Below are positions 36,015 through 47,135 of a stretch of DNA of 64,000 nucleotides, piece by piece; within the stretch, counting starts at the first letter, position 1; the number at the start of each line of letters is the position of its first letter. The notes under the pieces are model-generated. The model was not told the DNA's origin. It was given only the letters and a program-made list of their open reading frames with translations, and made no database searches. Made by a program: the position numbers and the translations under genes. Origin of the DNA: Rhizobium chutanense (lineage in GTDB: Bacteria > Pseudomonadota > Alphaproteobacteria > Rhizobiales > Rhizobiaceae); NCBI RefSeq assembly GCF_002531935.1, contig NZ_NWSV01000005.1:372001-436000 (forward strand), written 5' to 3'.

Positions 36015-36713
36015 TTATGGAACGGGTCTCGCGGACGTGCCAAACTGTGGCTGGCACATAGGCTTGATCGACAGTAGGCCTTCCGCCGAGACAACGGGAA
36101 CGATGTTGGTGTAATTATCCATTGTTTGGATGTCCGGCAAATCGAGCCCATGACCGGCGGCCGTAACGACCATCACGTCCGCGCCTGCCGCGCGTCCCGC
36201 TTTGACGCCAGCTTCAACATCCTCAAAAACAAGACAATTCGCAGCCCGAAATCCTAGCCGCTTCGCCCCGAGAAGAAAACATTGGGGGTCTGGTTTTCCG
36301 ATTGCGACATCTTCCCCGGTCACGATAACGCGAGGTATGGCTAGCCCGGCGGCTTCAAGTCGCCTTTGCGCGAGCTGTTTTGAAGCAGATGTGACAATCG
36401 CCCAACGATCATCAGGAAGCGCAGCTAAGAACTCTGCGGCTCCCGCGATCGCGACGACCCCTTCAACATCCTCGATCTCGGCTTTGGTGATGTTTGCCGC
36501 TTCAATCTCCGGGTCCAAACCGGGGAGTTCCAGCCGACGAATAGTGTCGATCGCTCTTTGCCCATGCATTGTTGGCAAGAACGCAACTGGATCGAGGCCT
36601 TGGCGATGCGCCCACGCACCCCAAACTCGCTCGGCAGCGGCTATGGAAGTCAGAAGCGTCCCGTCCATATCAAAAAGAAAGGCTGAGAATTTCTTATTTT
36701 CATCGAGTTTCAA
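36015..36713 (-). CDS. HAD-superfamily sugar-phosphate phosphatase
   Basis: A 232-residue HAD hydrolase: motif I LFDMDGTLL (nucleophile and acid/base Asp), motif II VTSAS, motif III Lys in GKPDPQCF, motif IV FEDVEAGVKAG, with a helical cap. This is the pattern of small sugar- or polyol-phosphate phosphatases (YfbT-like). It lies on the same strand as the sugar operon to its right but is separated from it by a chemoreceptor gene, so a link is only possible. Confidence 0.85.
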   Translation of the reverse strand: MKLDENKKFSAFLFDMDGTLLTSIAAAERVWGAWAHRQGLDPVAFLPTMHGQRAIDTIRRLELPGLDPEIEAANITKAEIEDVEGVVAIAGAAEFLAALPDDRWAIVTSASKQLAQRRLEAAGLAIPRVIVTGEDVAIGKPDPQCFLLGAKRLGFRAANCLVFEDVEAGVKAGRAAGADVMVVTAAGHGLDLPDIQTMDNYTNIVPVVSAEGLLSIKPMCQPQFGTSARPVP

Positions 36714-36781
36714 CAGGTCAACTATCCTTATCTGATGCTGTTAGGTTGTGGGTAAGCGCAGCGAGTTCGGTCAATCCCGGC

Positions 36782-39301
36782 CTAGGCAGCCTTTTCGGTG
36801 TGAACGGTTGGCGTTGCATTCAGTGCAAAGGAATCGACGAGCTGGACGAGGTCGTCGACTTGCTCCGCAAGCCGGCGAGTGGCTGCGCCAGCCTCCTCGG
36901 CCATTGCAGCGTTGAGTTGCGTCACTCTTTCCATCGTGCTGACGGCGTCGTTGACTTCGCTGAGGCTCCTTGCCTGGCTTTGGCTCGAAAGTGCCAATTG
37001 GCCGACATCACGCGAAACGTCACCAATCTTCAGCACGATATCGTCCAGGGCGCGGCCAGTTTGCTCGACAAAATCCACTCCGGCGTCCACCTCGCTGGTC
37101 GAATGGTGAATAAGCGCTCCGATTTCTTTTGCCGCCAAAGCGGCACGTTGAGCAAGTTCTCTGACTTCATGCGCGACGACAGCAAACCCCTTTCCTGCGT
37201 CTCCAGCTCGGGCAGCTTCAACTCCGGCATTTAACGCCAGAAGATTTGTCTGGAATGCGATGCCATCGATGACGGTGACGATGCTCGTTATGCGATCGGA
37301 TGCCTCCTTGATACGTGACATTGCGCCGATGGCATTCCCTACGATAACCAGTGAACCATCTGCTTCCAGCTTGACCCGCTGTACGATGTCAGCGGCACTT
37401 GCTGCACGCTTTGACGCTTCCCCGACAGTTATGGTGATCTCTTCGATCGCCGCCGCAGTTTGTTCGATCGAGCCTGCTTGCTGTTCATTTCTGCGAGAAA
37501 GTTCTTCGGAGGCTTCTGCAAGTAGCCGGCCATTGATGTGAATCTCGGCTGACGTCGCCCTGACGTCCAGCATGGTCGAGCTCAGGCCGCTGATAGTGCT
37601 GTTGAAGTCTCGTCTGAGCGTATCCAGATCCCCAGCAAACGAGACATCGATAGTTTTCCGCAGGTCTTTGCTCGCCAGATTTTTAAGACCGCTAGCAAGT
37701 GAAGTCACCGCTAGCTCGATATTTTTCTGGGTTAGAGCTCGTTCGCGTTCGTTTGTCTCCCGCTCCGACTCTGCCATTCGATGAAGATCTTCCGTATGCG
37801 CCTGTATGGCAATCTTCTGAGCTGCGTTCTCTTTGAACACTGCAAGTGCACGCGCCATTTCACCAATTTCATCTTTTCGTCGGTCTCCTTCAATCACGAC
37901 GTCCAACGAACCGCCGGCCAAGCGGCGCATAATGTCGGTAATTGAGCCGATAGGCCGCTTGAGCGTGATGACGAGTGCCGTACCTGATGCCATTGCGATG
38001 AAAAATCCAAAAGCCATCGATGTTAGCGAGACGGAATTCGCCAGCGACCGTTCAGTCGATGCCATTTGCCGTTGACTGTCCGCAAACGCGTCCATTAGTT
38101 CCCAGATCTCGTTGATCTTGTCAGTTGCGGATCGGTACTGCTTCTCGGAACCAGCTCGATTTGCTTCCAGTCCGGCGGCACTCTCACGCAAATCATCGGC
38201 GATCGCCTTCACCGTATTGGGGATCTCGCCGAAGTAGGGATCGATCGGGACTAACTCCGTCAGCAAGCTTACCTCACCCGTATAAACAAACAGAGCTCGC
38301 TCTACTGCCTTCACATTATCCTCAGTCGGTTCGCCCAGAATGCTGGCAAAGGTGATTTTTACGTCGCTGCTGTTGCTCACGATAGACCGGAGCTTTTTCG
38401 TCACCTTGTCGGCGTCGAGTGAACCCCCGTTCCGACCAATCAGATCGGCGGCGGCCTGATTGACGGCTGCCGCGCTCTCCGCCCTCAATGTTTTCGATAA
38501 ACCAGCCAGGTCGTTTGCGATGGCCGACTCCTCGGGCTGGCTCCTCGTTTCCTGAGCCTCGCTTATCTTTAGAAACGCCGACATCCGATCGGCTATACTG
38601 GATCCGCCTGGGACACCGAATGAATTCAGAAGACGATCGGATTTTGACAGTTTGTGTGCAAAATCTTCGAAGGATGCTCGCACAGCTGTTCCTTCCGGAC
38701 GAAAAGACCAGCCCTCCATCAACCGTAGTTGTATTGCGAGATTTTCGCAGTCGTTCAGAACCGATTGGAGGGTCAGCGTGTCGGAAAGCCTCGATTTTCG
38801 TTTATTATCCAGCTGATTAGCTTGTGCGACGATCTTGAATGCGTGTTTGCCGAGCTCCAGCTGCAGGGAATTCAGCGCGTCGAGTTGTCTGGAAATGTTA
38901 TCTGTCAGCCGCGACCGGTCCTGTCGAATCCTCCATATCTCGTTTACGTAAGAGAGGATTGTTCGCGTAGCTTCCTGCGCCTTCCGTAATTCCGCAACAT
39001 CCTGGGCGTCCGGAATTCCTTCGATCGCACGGTCGATTTCGCTGATCTGCGCCGTCGTTATGTTGGAGGCTCGCGTGAATGTCGCATCATCGGGCTCGCG
39101 AAGAAACGCCGTAATGCCGGCATAAACACCTTTGAACCCTGAGAGCAGCCGGACTACGTCATTCGAGACGTTCAGCCGCGCTTCCAGCACTCTTGTCGCA
39201 TAAAGTCCCGTGGCGCCGACCGCGGCGATTGTGATCAACAGCGGAAAAACCAGTATCAGGACCTTGGTCTGAATTCTGAACCGCGCGAGAATCCTGTCCA
39301 T
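36782..39301 (-). CDS. Transmembrane methyl-accepting chemotaxis protein, large sensor domain
   Basis: About 839 residues from ATG 39301. Transmembrane helix 1 (about 10-32), an unusually long, mostly helical periplasmic region (about 33-420), transmembrane helix 2 (about 424-446), HAMP (about 447-500), a second HAMP-like segment and the signalling domain, whose tip reads [20 protein letters not shown]. The sensor is roughly 390 residues, about twice a four-helix-bundle sensor, suggesting a bimodular helical domain. The ligand is unknown; the adjoining carbohydrate operons offer candidates. Confidence 0.9.
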   Translation of the reverse strand: MDRILARFRIQTKVLILVFPLLITIAAVGATGLYATRVLEARLNVSNDVVRLLSGFKGVYAGITAFLREPDDATFTRASNITTAQISEIDRAIEGIPDAQDVAELRKAQEATRTILSYVNEIWRIRQDRSRLTDNISRQLDALNSLQLELGKHAFKIVAQANQLDNKRKSRLSDTLTLQSVLNDCENLAIQLRLMEGWSFRPEGTAVRASFEDFAHKLSKSDRLLNSFGVPGGSSIADRMSAFLKISEAQETRSQPEESAIANDLAGLSKTLRAESAAAVNQAAADLIGRNGGSLDADKVTKKLRSIVSNSSDVKITFASILGEPTEDNVKAVERALFVYTGEVSLLTELVPIDPYFGEIPNTVKAIADDLRESAAGLEANRAGSEKQYRSATDKINEIWELMDAFADSQRQMASTERSLANSVSLTSMAFGFFIAMASGTALVITLKRPIGSITDIMRRLAGGSLDVVIEGDRRKDEIGEMARALAVFKENAAQKIAIQAHTEDLHRMAESERETNERERALTQKNIELAVTSLASGLKNLASKDLRKTIDVSFAGDLDTLRRDFNSTISGLSSTMLDVRATSAEIHINGRLLAEASEELSRRNEQQAGSIEQTAAAIEEITITVGEASKRAASAADIVQRVKLEADGSLVIVGNAIGAMSRIKEASDRITSIVTVIDGIAFQTNLLALNAGVEAARAGDAGKGFAVVAHEVRELAQRAALAAKEIGALIHHSTSEVDAGVDFVEQTGRALDDIVLKIGDVSRDVGQLALSSQSQARSLSEVNDAVSTMERVTQLNAAMAEEAGAATRRLAEQVDDLVQLVDSFALNATPTVHTEKAA

Positions 39302-39499
39302 TTCGCCTCCCAAAGCATTTTCTCTCCAAGCCGAGACACTCTGGCACGAACAACTTAAGTTTACCTTTCGGTTTTACAAATTACTTCCAGCCTGCGAAAA
39401 TGTTCACGAAATTGCGTTTTCGCCCCGGAAAAACCGCGAAGATCCAACTCTTCGTGGCTTGTAGAAACAAGTGTTCGGGCGGCCGTGCCGTGTTCGGAG

Positions 39500-40564
39500 C
39501 TAAGAGAAAACCGGATCGAGCGACCCGGATGCATAGCGCTTTGCCATCACCGAAACGGGAAAGGGCGTAATGCGCGCCGCCATGCCGGCGGTACCGAACT
39601 GTTCGAAGCGTTCCTTGCAAAGCGTGGTGAGCGCGGTCATTGCCGGCTTCAGATATTTGCGCGGATCGAATTCGCCCGGATGTTCCTGCAGGACCCGGCG
39701 GATCTGCCCGGTCATCGCCATCCGGCCATCGGTGTCGATGTTGACCTTGCGCACGCCATTCCTGATGCCGCGCTGGATCTCTTCGACCGGCACACCCCAG
39801 GTGGGCTTCATCTGGCCGCCATACTTGTTGATGATTTCCTGCAGCTCGAACGGAACCGACGACGACCCGTGCATCACGAGATGCGTGTTCGGCAGCTTCC
39901 GGTGGATCTCTTCGATGACATTCATTGCCAGCACCGAGCCATCGGGCTTGCGCGTGAACTTATAGGCACCGTGCGAGGTTCCCATGGCGATCGCCAGTGC
40001 ATCGACCCGTGTTTCGCGCACGAATTTCACTGCCTCGTCCGGATTTGTCAGCAACTGGTCGTGCGACAGCTTGCCTTCCGCGCCGTGCCCATCCTCCGCC
40101 TCGCCCATACCGGTCTCGAGAGAGCCAAGCACACCGAGCTCACCTTCGACCGAAATGCCGCCGAGATGTGCCATCTCAGTCACTCGCTTGGTGACGCCGA
40201 CATTGTAGTCCCAGTCGGCCGGCGTCTTCGCATCCGCTTTGAGCGAACCATCCATCATGACCGAGGTGAAGCCCGCCTGGATCGCCGTCATGCAGCTCGC
40301 CGGATCGTTGCCGTGGTCGAGATGCACGCAGATGGGGATGTGCGGATAGATTTCGACGACCGCGTCTATCATGTGCTTGAGCATGATGTCATGGGCATAA
40401 GCGCGCGCGCCGCGTGATGCCTGGATGATGACAGGAGCATCAGCCGCATCCGCGGCCTCCATGATGGCGAGCGCCTGTTCCATATTATTGATATTAAAGG
40501 CGGGAACGCCGTAGCCTACCTCCGCCGCATGATCCAGCAATTGTCTCAGGGTTATCCTTGCCAT
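39500..40564 (-). CDS. fba: Class II fructose-bisphosphate aldolase (CbbA/Fba type)
   Basis: A 354-residue zinc-dependent aldolase. Metal ligands and active-site residues lie in [42 protein letters not shown] and NIDTDGRMA. The reaction is reversible cleavage of fructose-1,6-bisphosphate, or a similar ketose phosphate, to DHAP and an aldehyde. It is the last gene of a leftward operon (79 bases after the E3 gene) containing no other glycolytic genes, so it may act on a pathway-specific sugar phosphate. The ATG at 40564 (MARITLRQ) is the family start. Confidence 0.92.
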   Translation of the reverse strand: MARITLRQLLDHAAEVGYGVPAFNINNMEQALAIMEAADAADAPVIIQASRGARAYAHDIMLKHMIDAVVEIYPHIPICVHLDHGNDPASCMTAIQAGFTSVMMDGSLKADAKTPADWDYNVGVTKRVTEMAHLGGISVEGELGVLGSLETGMGEAEDGHGAEGKLSHDQLLTNPDEAVKFVRETRVDALAIAMGTSHGAYKFTRKPDGSVLAMNVIEEIHRKLPNTHLVMHGSSSVPFELQEIINKYGGQMKPTWGVPVEEIQRGIRNGVRKVNIDTDGRMAMTGQIRRVLQEHPGEFDPRKYLKPAMTALTTLCKERFEQFGTAGMAARITPFPVSVMAKRYASGSLDPVFS

Positions 40565-40643
40565 CCGAATTTTCCCTCTCGCGGCATTCCATAACGCCGC
40601 CTCTATGTTTCCCCACACGATGAAGCTAATCTCATCCGGCGAC

Positions 40644-42083
40644 TTACGCGTTCAGCACGCGGCCATAGGCATCGAGCACTGCTTCCTTCATCGTTTCGGA
40701 CACGGTCGGGTGCGGGAAGATCGTGTGCATCAGCTCTTCCTCGGTCGTTTCGAGGTTCATCGCGACGACGAAGCCCTGGATGAGCTCGGTGACTTCGGCG
40801 CCGACCATGTGAGCGCCGAGCAGTTCGCCGGTCTTCTTGTCGAAGATCACCTTCACCATGCCCTGGTCTTCGCCGAGCGCGATCGCCTTGCCGTTCGCCG
40901 CAAAGGAGAAGCGGCCGACGCGAATGTCGCGGCCCTGCTCCTTGGCCTTGGCTTCCGTGAGGCCGACGGAGGCGACCTGCGGATTGCAATAGGTGCAGCC
41001 CGGAACCTTGCCCTTGTCGGTGGGATGAACGTGCGGCAGGCCGGCGATCTTTTCGACGCAGACGACACCTTCGTGCTCGGCCTTGTGGGCCAGCATCGGC
41101 GGGCCGGCAACGTCGCCGATCGCATAGATGCCGGCGACATTGGTCTTGCCGTAACCGTCGGTGACGACGCAGCCGCGGTCGGTCTTGATGCCGAGCGCCT
41201 CGAGGCCGAGGTTTTCGATGTTGCCCTGGACGCCGACGGCCGAAATCATCCGGTCGGCGGTGATCTGCTGCACCTTGCCGTCTGACGTCTCGACATGGGC
41301 GGTGATGCTGCCCGCCCCCTTCTCGACCTTGGTCACCTTGGCGCTGGTGAAGATCTTGAGGCCGCGCTTTTCCAGCTGCTTGCGGGCGATAGCGGTGATT
41401 TCGGCATCCTCGACCGGCATGATGGTCGGCATGACTTCGACGACCGTCACATCGACGCCCATCGAGCGGTAGAAGCTTGCGAATTCGATGCCGATCGCGC
41501 CGGAGCCCATGACGATCAGCGACTTCGGCAGCGCGTCCGGCTTCAGCGCTTCGAAATAGGTCCAGATCAGCTTGCCATCCGGCTCGATGCCGGGCAGCGC
41601 GCGCGGACGGGCGCCGGTCGCGATGATGATGTGCTTGGCGTTATAGGTGCCCTCGCCCTTGACGTTCTTCGGCAGCGGGTGCTGCGGCTCGACCACCGGC
41701 TTCGACGACTTGCCGACGACGATCTCACCTGGCTTGGTGATCTTCGCCTCGCCCCAGATGATGTCGATCTTGTTCTTCTTCATCAGGAAGCCGACGCCGG
41801 CATTCAGGCGGGCGGAGACGGCGCGCGAGCGGCCGACGACGGCCTTGGCATCCGGCTTGACCGTGCCTTCGAGAACCAGGCCGAAATCCTTGAAGTGATT
41901 GGCATGGTCGAGCACCTCGGCCGAGCGCAGCAGCGCCTTTGTGGGGATGCAGCCCCAGTTGAGGCAGATGCCGCCCATATGCTCGCGCTCGACGATCGCG
42001 GTCTTGAGGCCGAGCTGGCTGGCGCGGATGGCGGCGACATAGCCGCCGGGACCGGAGCCGATGATGATGACGTCGTAGGACAT
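40644..42083 (-). CDS. lpd: Dihydrolipoamide dehydrogenase (E3)
   Basis: A 479-residue flavoprotein that reoxidises the lipoyl groups of 2-oxo acid dehydrogenase complexes. FAD motif [14 protein letters not shown], redox-active disulfide [18 protein letters not shown] motif [14 protein letters not shown], and the C-terminal catalytic His-Glu in [10 protein letters not shown] are all present. It lies 78 bases after the E2 gene. It looks like the E3 usually linked to pyruvate dehydrogenase, so it may be a recruited duplicate. Confidence 0.95.
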   Translation of the reverse strand: MSYDVIIIGSGPGGYVAAIRASQLGLKTAIVEREHMGGICLNWGCIPTKALLRSAEVLDHANHFKDFGLVLEGTVKPDAKAVVGRSRAVSARLNAGVGFLMKKNKIDIIWGEAKITKPGEIVVGKSSKPVVEPQHPLPKNVKGEGTYNAKHIIIATGARPRALPGIEPDGKLIWTYFEALKPDALPKSLIVMGSGAIGIEFASFYRSMGVDVTVVEVMPTIMPVEDAEITAIARKQLEKRGLKIFTSAKVTKVEKGAGSITAHVETSDGKVQQITADRMISAVGVQGNIENLGLEALGIKTDRGCVVTDGYGKTNVAGIYAIGDVAGPPMLAHKAEHEGVVCVEKIAGLPHVHPTDKGKVPGCTYCNPQVASVGLTEAKAKEQGRDIRVGRFSFAANGKAIALGEDQGMVKVIFDKKTGELLGAHMVGAEVTELIQGFVVAMNLETTEEELMHTIFPHPTVSETMKEAVLDAYGRVLNA

Positions 42084-42161
42084 CTGTTTTCCTTGAAAAG
42101 ATTGGGGGATCCGTCACAACGTGTTAGCGTCGCGGCAGGATCCCCCGAGGCTGGGAGGAAA

Positions 42162-43448
42162 CTAGATCAGCATGCTCATCGGGTTTTCGATGAGCGTTCG
42201 GAATTTTCCAATCAGCTCTGCGCCAAGAGCGCCATCCACCGCACGATGATCGGTTGACAATGTCACGGTCATTACGGTCGCGCTCGATAACTCGCCTTGA
42301 GCGTTGACGACGGGCCTTTTCTCCCCAGAGCCCACAGCCAGGATGGTTGAATGGGGAGGGTTGATGATCGCTGCGAATTCCTTCACCCCGAACATGCCGA
42401 GGTTCGATATCGCTCCTGTACCGCCCTGGTACTCGGCCGGCTTCAATTTCCCTGATCTGGCGCGTGCAGCCAGATCCTTCATCTCATTGGAGATCGTCGA
42501 AAGCGTCTTGGATTCCGCATGTCGGATGATTGGCGTGATCAGCCCGCCCGCCACGGAAACTGCAACTCCCACGTCAACAAAATGATGGCGCACGAGGTTC
42601 TCTTCAGTCCAAGACACGTTCGCGTCGGGCGTTGATCCGAGGGCCAGCGCATAGGCCTTGATGACCATGTCATTGACCGACAACTTAAATTTTGGTGTGC
42701 CATCCGACACTGGCGCCGAGGCGTTCAGTTCGGTTCGCAGCTTGAGCAAAGCATCGATATGGCAATCAACCGAGAGGTAGAAATGTGGAACCGTTATCTT
42801 TGCTTCCAGCAATCGCCGGGCGATCGTCCTTCGCATGGGTGTATGAGGTTGCAGATCGTAGGTGCCTTCGGCGAACAGCTTCAGAGAGCCGTCGGAAGAC
42901 AGCTGTTCGCCAATATTTTCAACGCCAACAGGCGCTGGCAGAGCGATCGTCGCCTCGGCAACGCGAGCCTTTGAAACATCAGCGCTCACGATCCTTCCAT
43001 GCGGGCCGGTTCCGGCCACAGAACCCAAATCGACGCCGCCTTCCCGCGCTAGACGCCGTGCCAAGGGCGTAGCCCTGATTGCGCCTCCTGCATCCGCTGG
43101 TGCATTATGGTTTTGAGTGCTGACTGGATGGGCGGCGGTCGCGCTGGGAGCTCCAATCGTTGCGGGAACGGCCGGAGCGGATGACTGAGAGGCAGCCTGA
43201 TGATCCTCGCCCTCCTCGTAAACCCAAGCGACTGCCGACCCTACCGCGATATCAACGCCTTCTTCGCCCGTGACGTTCCTAAGAATACCCGTAGCCGGGG
43301 AGTCAATTTCCATTGCCGCCTTGTCGGTTTCGATCTCGAACAGGACGTCGCCCTTCCCGACGCGGTCACCTTCCTTGAAGAACCACTTCGAGATCTTGCC
43401 GGTCGCCATATCCATGTCGACCTTCGGGAGGATGATTTCTGTTGCCAT
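42162..43448 (-). CDS. 2-Oxo acid dehydrogenase E2 (dihydrolipoamide acyltransferase)
   Basis: A 428-residue E2: one N-terminal lipoyl domain with the lipoylated lysine Lys43 in ETDKAAMEI, an alanine/proline linker, a peripheral subunit-binding domain (about 128-165; ATPLARRLAREGGVDLGSV) and the catalytic acyltransferase domain with HRAVDGALGAELI near the C-terminus. Acyl specificity (acetyl versus others) cannot be read off. It follows E1 beta after one base. Confidence 0.92.
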   Translation of the reverse strand: MATEIILPKVDMDMATGKISKWFFKEGDRVGKGDVLFEIETDKAAMEIDSPATGILRNVTGEEGVDIAVGSAVAWVYEEGEDHQAASQSSAPAVPATIGAPSATAAHPVSTQNHNAPADAGGAIRATPLARRLAREGGVDLGSVAGTGPHGRIVSADVSKARVAEATIALPAPVGVENIGEQLSSDGSLKLFAEGTYDLQPHTPMRRTIARRLLEAKITVPHFYLSVDCHIDALLKLRTELNASAPVSDGTPKFKLSVNDMVIKAYALALGSTPDANVSWTEENLVRHHFVDVGVAVSVAGGLITPIIRHAESKTLSTISNEMKDLAARARSGKLKPAEYQGGTGAISNLGMFGVKEFAAIINPPHSTILAVGSGEKRPVVNAQGELSSATVMTVTLSTDHRAVDGALGAELIGKFRTLIENPMSMLI

Positions 43449-43449
43449 A

Positions 43450-44448
43450 CTATCGCGCTCCCCTCACAAGATCCCGCGCTGCATTTAAAATGTCTGGGAC
43501 TTGCGGAACGGCAGCCTTCTCAAGCTCCGGATTATACGGAATCGGCGTTTCGGAGCCCCCAAGCCGGACAATCGGTGCATCGAGATAGTCGAATGCGTCG
43601 CTTTCGGCGATCATGGCGCTTATCTCGGCGCCGACACCGAGCGTCTTGACGCCTTCGTATACGCAGAGGAGTCTGGTCGTCTTTTTCACGCTTGCAATCA
43701 CGGTCGCCCTGTCGATCGGCCGCACCGAACGAAGATCGACTACTTCGACATCAATGCCTTCGCCGGCCAGTTGTTCGGCTGCATCCAACGCCTTATGGAC
43801 CATGATCGACGTCGCGACGATGCTAAGATCCTTGCCCTGTCGACGAATTTCCGCCTTGTCGAGAGGAACGGTATAATGACCCTCGGGAACCGGGCCCTTC
43901 ATTTTATACAGAAGCTTGTGCTCAAAGATCATGACCGGGTCTGGATCGGCGACAGCGGCAAGCAACATGCCTTTGACATCGTATGGTGTCGCGGGCTGAA
44001 TGACCTTCAGGCCTGGCACATGTCCCAACCACGCCTCCAGGCTCTGGCTATGCTGAGCGGCCGCCCCGGTGCCGGAGCCGGCCGGAAATCGCATAACAAC
44101 CGGCACTGACACTTCTCCGCCAAGCATGTAGCGCATTTTGGCGGCCTGATTGACGATTTGCTCCATCGCCAGTGCCGCGAAATCAGAGAACTGAAACTCG
44201 AAAATCGGTCTCAATCCGGTCATCGCGGCACCAACGGCGACGCCTGCACCGCCTAGTTCGGAAATCGGGGTGTCCATCACGCGTTCCGGTCCAAACCTGT
44301 CGATGAGATCGCCGGTTACCTGAAACGCGCCACCGTAAACGCCGATGTCTTCGCCCATCAGAATGACGCGCTCGTCCGCCTCCATCGCAATCGCCATGGC
44401 TTCTTGGATGGCTTGGGAGTAGCTGAGTTCTCGAACACCGGTGTCCAT
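43450..44448 (-). CDS. 2-Oxo acid (or acetoin) dehydrogenase E1 component, beta subunit
   Basis: A 332-residue transketolase-like beta chain with the [12 protein letters not shown] and [15 protein letters not shown] motifs. Chromosomal pyruvate dehydrogenase beta chains of rhizobia usually carry an extra N-terminal lipoyl domain, which this one lacks; it is closer to AcoB-type or branched-chain-type E1 beta. It directly abuts the alpha-subunit stop codon. Confidence 0.9.
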   Translation of the reverse strand: MDTGVRELSYSQAIQEAMAIAMEADERVILMGEDIGVYGGAFQVTGDLIDRFGPERVMDTPISELGGAGVAVGAAMTGLRPIFEFQFSDFAALAMEQIVNQAAKMRYMLGGEVSVPVVMRFPAGSGTGAAAQHSQSLEAWLGHVPGLKVIQPATPYDVKGMLLAAVADPDPVMIFEHKLLYKMKGPVPEGHYTVPLDKAEIRRQGKDLSIVATSIMVHKALDAAEQLAGEGIDVEVVDLRSVRPIDRATVIASVKKTTRLLCVYEGVKTLGVGAEISAMIAESDAFDYLDAPIVRLGGSETPIPYNPELEKAAVPQVPDILNAARDLVRGAR

Positions 44449-45480
44449 TTATGCCTGCTCCGTATAAACATTCTCAGCCAACTCAGCGACGTCAGGCGCC
44501 GGACTTACCTTTGCGAATTCGATACCTGCCGCGATCTCATCGCGAACGGACTGACGGATTGCCTCCAGCTCTGCGTCATTTGCGACACCGAATTCCCGGA
44601 GCTGCGCTTCGAACCGGATGATTGGATCTCGATTGCTCATCCAATCGTCGATCTCGTCTTTCGTGCGGTAGCGGTTTCGGTCGCTCTTGGAGTGGCCGCG
44701 ATAGCGATAAGTCTTGCACTCGATGAGTGATGGCCCCTCACCGCGCTTCGCACGTTCAACGGCATTGTGAGTGGCTTCGGCCACCTCGGAGAGCACGTTG
44801 CCGTCGACGATGACGCCCGGCATGCTGTAAGCGCTGGCGCGGTCAGCGATATTGGCAACCGCCGTCGAGCGCGCGGTCGACGTCGACATGCCGTAGCCGT
44901 TGTTTTCACAGACGAAGATAACGGGCAGCTTCCAAATGGCAGCCATGTTCAAGGCTTCGTGGAAGGCGCCTTCGTTGTTTGCGCCGTCGCCAAAGAAGCA
45001 GACGACAACTTTTCCGGTCTTGAGCCGCTTGGATGTCAGCGCGGCGCCAACAGCGATGGGTAAGCCGCCTCCAACGATTCCGTTCGCGCCGAGATTGCCG
45101 GTCGTAACGTCTGCAATATGCATGGAGCCGCCGCGGCCGGCGCAATAGCCAGTCGTTTTGCCGAAGAACTCCGCGAACATGCGTTTGACGTCAGCGCCCT
45201 TGGCGATGCAGTGGCCGTGGCCTCGATGGGTGGAGGTGATCTGATCCTGTTGCGTCAGCGGGAGGCAAACGCCCATGGCGCTTGCTTCCTGGCCGATCGA
45301 CAGATGCATCGTTCCATGGATAAGACCACGCGTGTAGCTTTCCTCAGCGCCTTCTTCGAACTGGCGAATGAGGTGCATCTTCCGAAGAGCGTCCAGCAAC
45401 TGCTCGCGGCTATATTGTCGGTAGATGAAAGGAAGATTGCTGGCCTCGGCACTCTTGATCGCCCTTGCTGAATTCGCCAT
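44449..45480 (-). CDS. 2-Oxo acid (or acetoin) dehydrogenase E1 component, alpha subunit
   Basis: A 343-residue thiamine-diphosphate subunit. The TPP-binding motif is FFGDGANNEGAFHEALN, ending in CENNGYGMST, and the phosphorylation-loop region TYRYRGHSKSDRNRYR is conserved. With E1 beta it decarboxylates a 2-oxo acid, or cleaves acetoin. It starts one base before the stop codon of the SAF-domain oxidoreductase gene, so the two are tightly coupled. Confidence 0.9.
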   Translation of the reverse strand: MANSARAIKSAEASNLPFIYRQYSREQLLDALRKMHLIRQFEEGAEESYTRGLIHGTMHLSIGQEASAMGVCLPLTQQDQITSTHRGHGHCIAKGADVKRMFAEFFGKTTGYCAGRGGSMHIADVTTGNLGANGIVGGGLPIAVGAALTSKRLKTGKVVVCFFGDGANNEGAFHEALNMAAIWKLPVIFVCENNGYGMSTSTARSTAVANIADRASAYSMPGVIVDGNVLSEVAEATHNAVERAKRGEGPSLIECKTYRYRGHSKSDRNRYRTKDEIDDWMSNRDPIIRFEAQLREFGVANDAELEAIRQSVRDEIAAGIEFAKVSPAPDVAELAENVYTEQA

Positions 45481-46806
45481 TTATGCCTCCCTGCCGTAAA
45501 CAAGAGCGTCTTGCCGGGCGCGCAAGGCGGCAAGACGAGAGCCTTCCGCGACCGATGCATTGCTGTAGGTAATCAACTCGCCCTTCTTGATCGGCGCGGT
45601 GACCTTGCCTCCTTGCAGCATGCCGCAGGGAATTGCGGAGGCGCTTCGAGCTTCAGGCGCAGTCATGATCCACGCGCGGTAGCAGTACTCGCCGATTGCA
45701 TCGAGCTTGTCGCCAGGCTGGAGATCCTTCTTGGCCACCGCACATACTTCGGCCACAGGGGTAGACAGGGGGACCATGTCCGGCTTTCCGTAAAGAACGA
45801 CGCGGGCACAGGTCAGCGGTACTTCCAATGACGTCAGATGATACGGCCGGTGGAAGGTGAAATACGGGCCCTTCCCCATCTTCAGATCTTCCATCCGCTC
45901 CGAGATTCGCGGATGGGACATGTCGGCAACAACGAACACGCCAGGGGCAACACCCTTTCCGATCGAATAGTCGACGACGCCGACCTTTGTCAGCACGCCG
46001 CCGTCTTTTTCAGGCACGAGCACCGTCGATAACTGGTCGAGCGTGGCCGCCGGCCCGTGCATGCCCGGTTTGTCCGGCAGAAGACCCGTTGCGTTTGCAA
46101 TGGCGGCCATTTCCACCATCGTTTTTGAACCATCCACGAATTCGACAAGCATGCGAACGTTCATGTTTCGGCGCGCCGCTTCTTCGGCGTACTGGTCGGG
46201 GACCGCGTCGATGTTCAGGGGGTTGTTCTTGCCTTTGCCTGCCGCAACGATTGGATGACCCATCGCCGTCACAAACTCGATCAATTCGATGCAAGACGAT
46301 GGCTCGTCTCCGGCGCCGAGGGAGTAGGTCACTCCGAGCCGCTCGGCCTCGCTTTTGAGATATGCGCCAATCGTGACGTCCGCTTCGACGTTCATCATCA
46401 CGAGGTGCTTGCCATGCTCCATGGCCGCCAGACCGATTTCTGCGCCCACGGCCGGGACGCCAGTGGCATCGATCACCACATCGATCAGTCCGCTATTCAG
46501 GATATTGGCGGAATCGGCCGTGATGGCGATCTTCCCGCCCTCAATCACAGAATTGAGCTGATCCGCAGTTACGGCTTCGCGATGACGGCCATCGGCCTGG
46601 TAAGCGATATCGACGGCTTCGCGAGCACGGGCGACGTTGAGATCGCAGATTGCCCCGATCTCAATCCCAGGCATGTGGGCGACGCGGGTCACGATGTCGG
46701 TGCCCATCTCCCCACTGCCGATCAGGCCGATACGAATAGGCTTTCCCTCGGTCTCTCGACGCACCAGATCGCGTGCGAGCCCGGTTGGCGCAACGTTAAT
46801 GGGCAT
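45481..46806 (-). CDS. Rossmann oxidoreductase with C-terminal SAF domain
   Basis: A 441-residue protein. The N-terminal domain (about 20-160) has the dinucleotide motif RIGLIGSGEMGTDIV and the DVVIDATGVPAVGAEIG stretch, similar to homoserine-dehydrogenase-like oxidoreductases; a middle domain follows, then a C-terminal SAF domain (about 345-425). Proteins of this layout are common in rhizobial sugar-utilisation loci, but I know of no settled reaction. It is first in an operon with E1 alpha, E1 beta, E2, E3 and aldolase genes, so it probably prepares the substrate of that complex. The ATG at 46806 follows a GGAGGAA site. Confidence 0.8.
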   Translation of the reverse strand: MPINVAPTGLARDLVRRETEGKPIRIGLIGSGEMGTDIVTRVAHMPGIEIGAICDLNVARAREAVDIAYQADGRHREAVTADQLNSVIEGGKIAITADSANILNSGLIDVVIDATGVPAVGAEIGLAAMEHGKHLVMMNVEADVTIGAYLKSEAERLGVTYSLGAGDEPSSCIELIEFVTAMGHPIVAAGKGKNNPLNIDAVPDQYAEEAARRNMNVRMLVEFVDGSKTMVEMAAIANATGLLPDKPGMHGPAATLDQLSTVLVPEKDGGVLTKVGVVDYSIGKGVAPGVFVVADMSHPRISERMEDLKMGKGPYFTFHRPYHLTSLEVPLTCARVVLYGKPDMVPLSTPVAEVCAVAKKDLQPGDKLDAIGEYCYRAWIMTAPEARSASAIPCGMLQGGKVTAPIKKGELITYSNASVAEGSRLAALRARQDALVYGREA

Positions 46807-47135
46807 TCCATTCCTCCCAAATTCATCCGGGACGATTGGTAATGTACATTTGTTATTTCGTCAACACGTATGTTCTTTATGGCTCCGGAGATTGGTCAAT
46901 ATTCCTCGTTTTAGCGGCGTGCGACGAACTTTTATCAGCACAATAAACACATGCGCAGGCTGCCTGGTAAGGCGCTCAACAGCCGCAACCGGAAGCGGGT
47001 GGCGCCTTTCGGTCGCGAATTTGGCTTAGGATAGGCAGTGCTATGGTCCACGCGATTATGCTGCGCGGCATAAGGGCCTTAGGAAAGGCCTCCGGGCGGT
47101 GCCAAATATCAATGCGCAGACAAAATTATTGGCGT
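46807..47135. other. Regulatory gap upstream of the oxidoreductase operon
   Basis: No gene. It contains the palindrome at 46841-46850, an AT-rich stretch at 46845-46880 with a TTGACG promoter-like element on the leftward strand, and otherwise GC-rich trailer of the SorC gene. Confidence 0.5.
46841..46850. promoter_or_regulatory. Candidate operator of the oxidoreductase-PDH-like operon
   Basis: AATGTACATT is a perfect ten-base palindrome 35-44 bases before the oxidoreductase start, within an AT-rich promoter-like stretch. The SorC-type protein encoded just upstream is the natural candidate to bind it, but no experimental operator of this family member is known to me. Confidence 0.35.
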
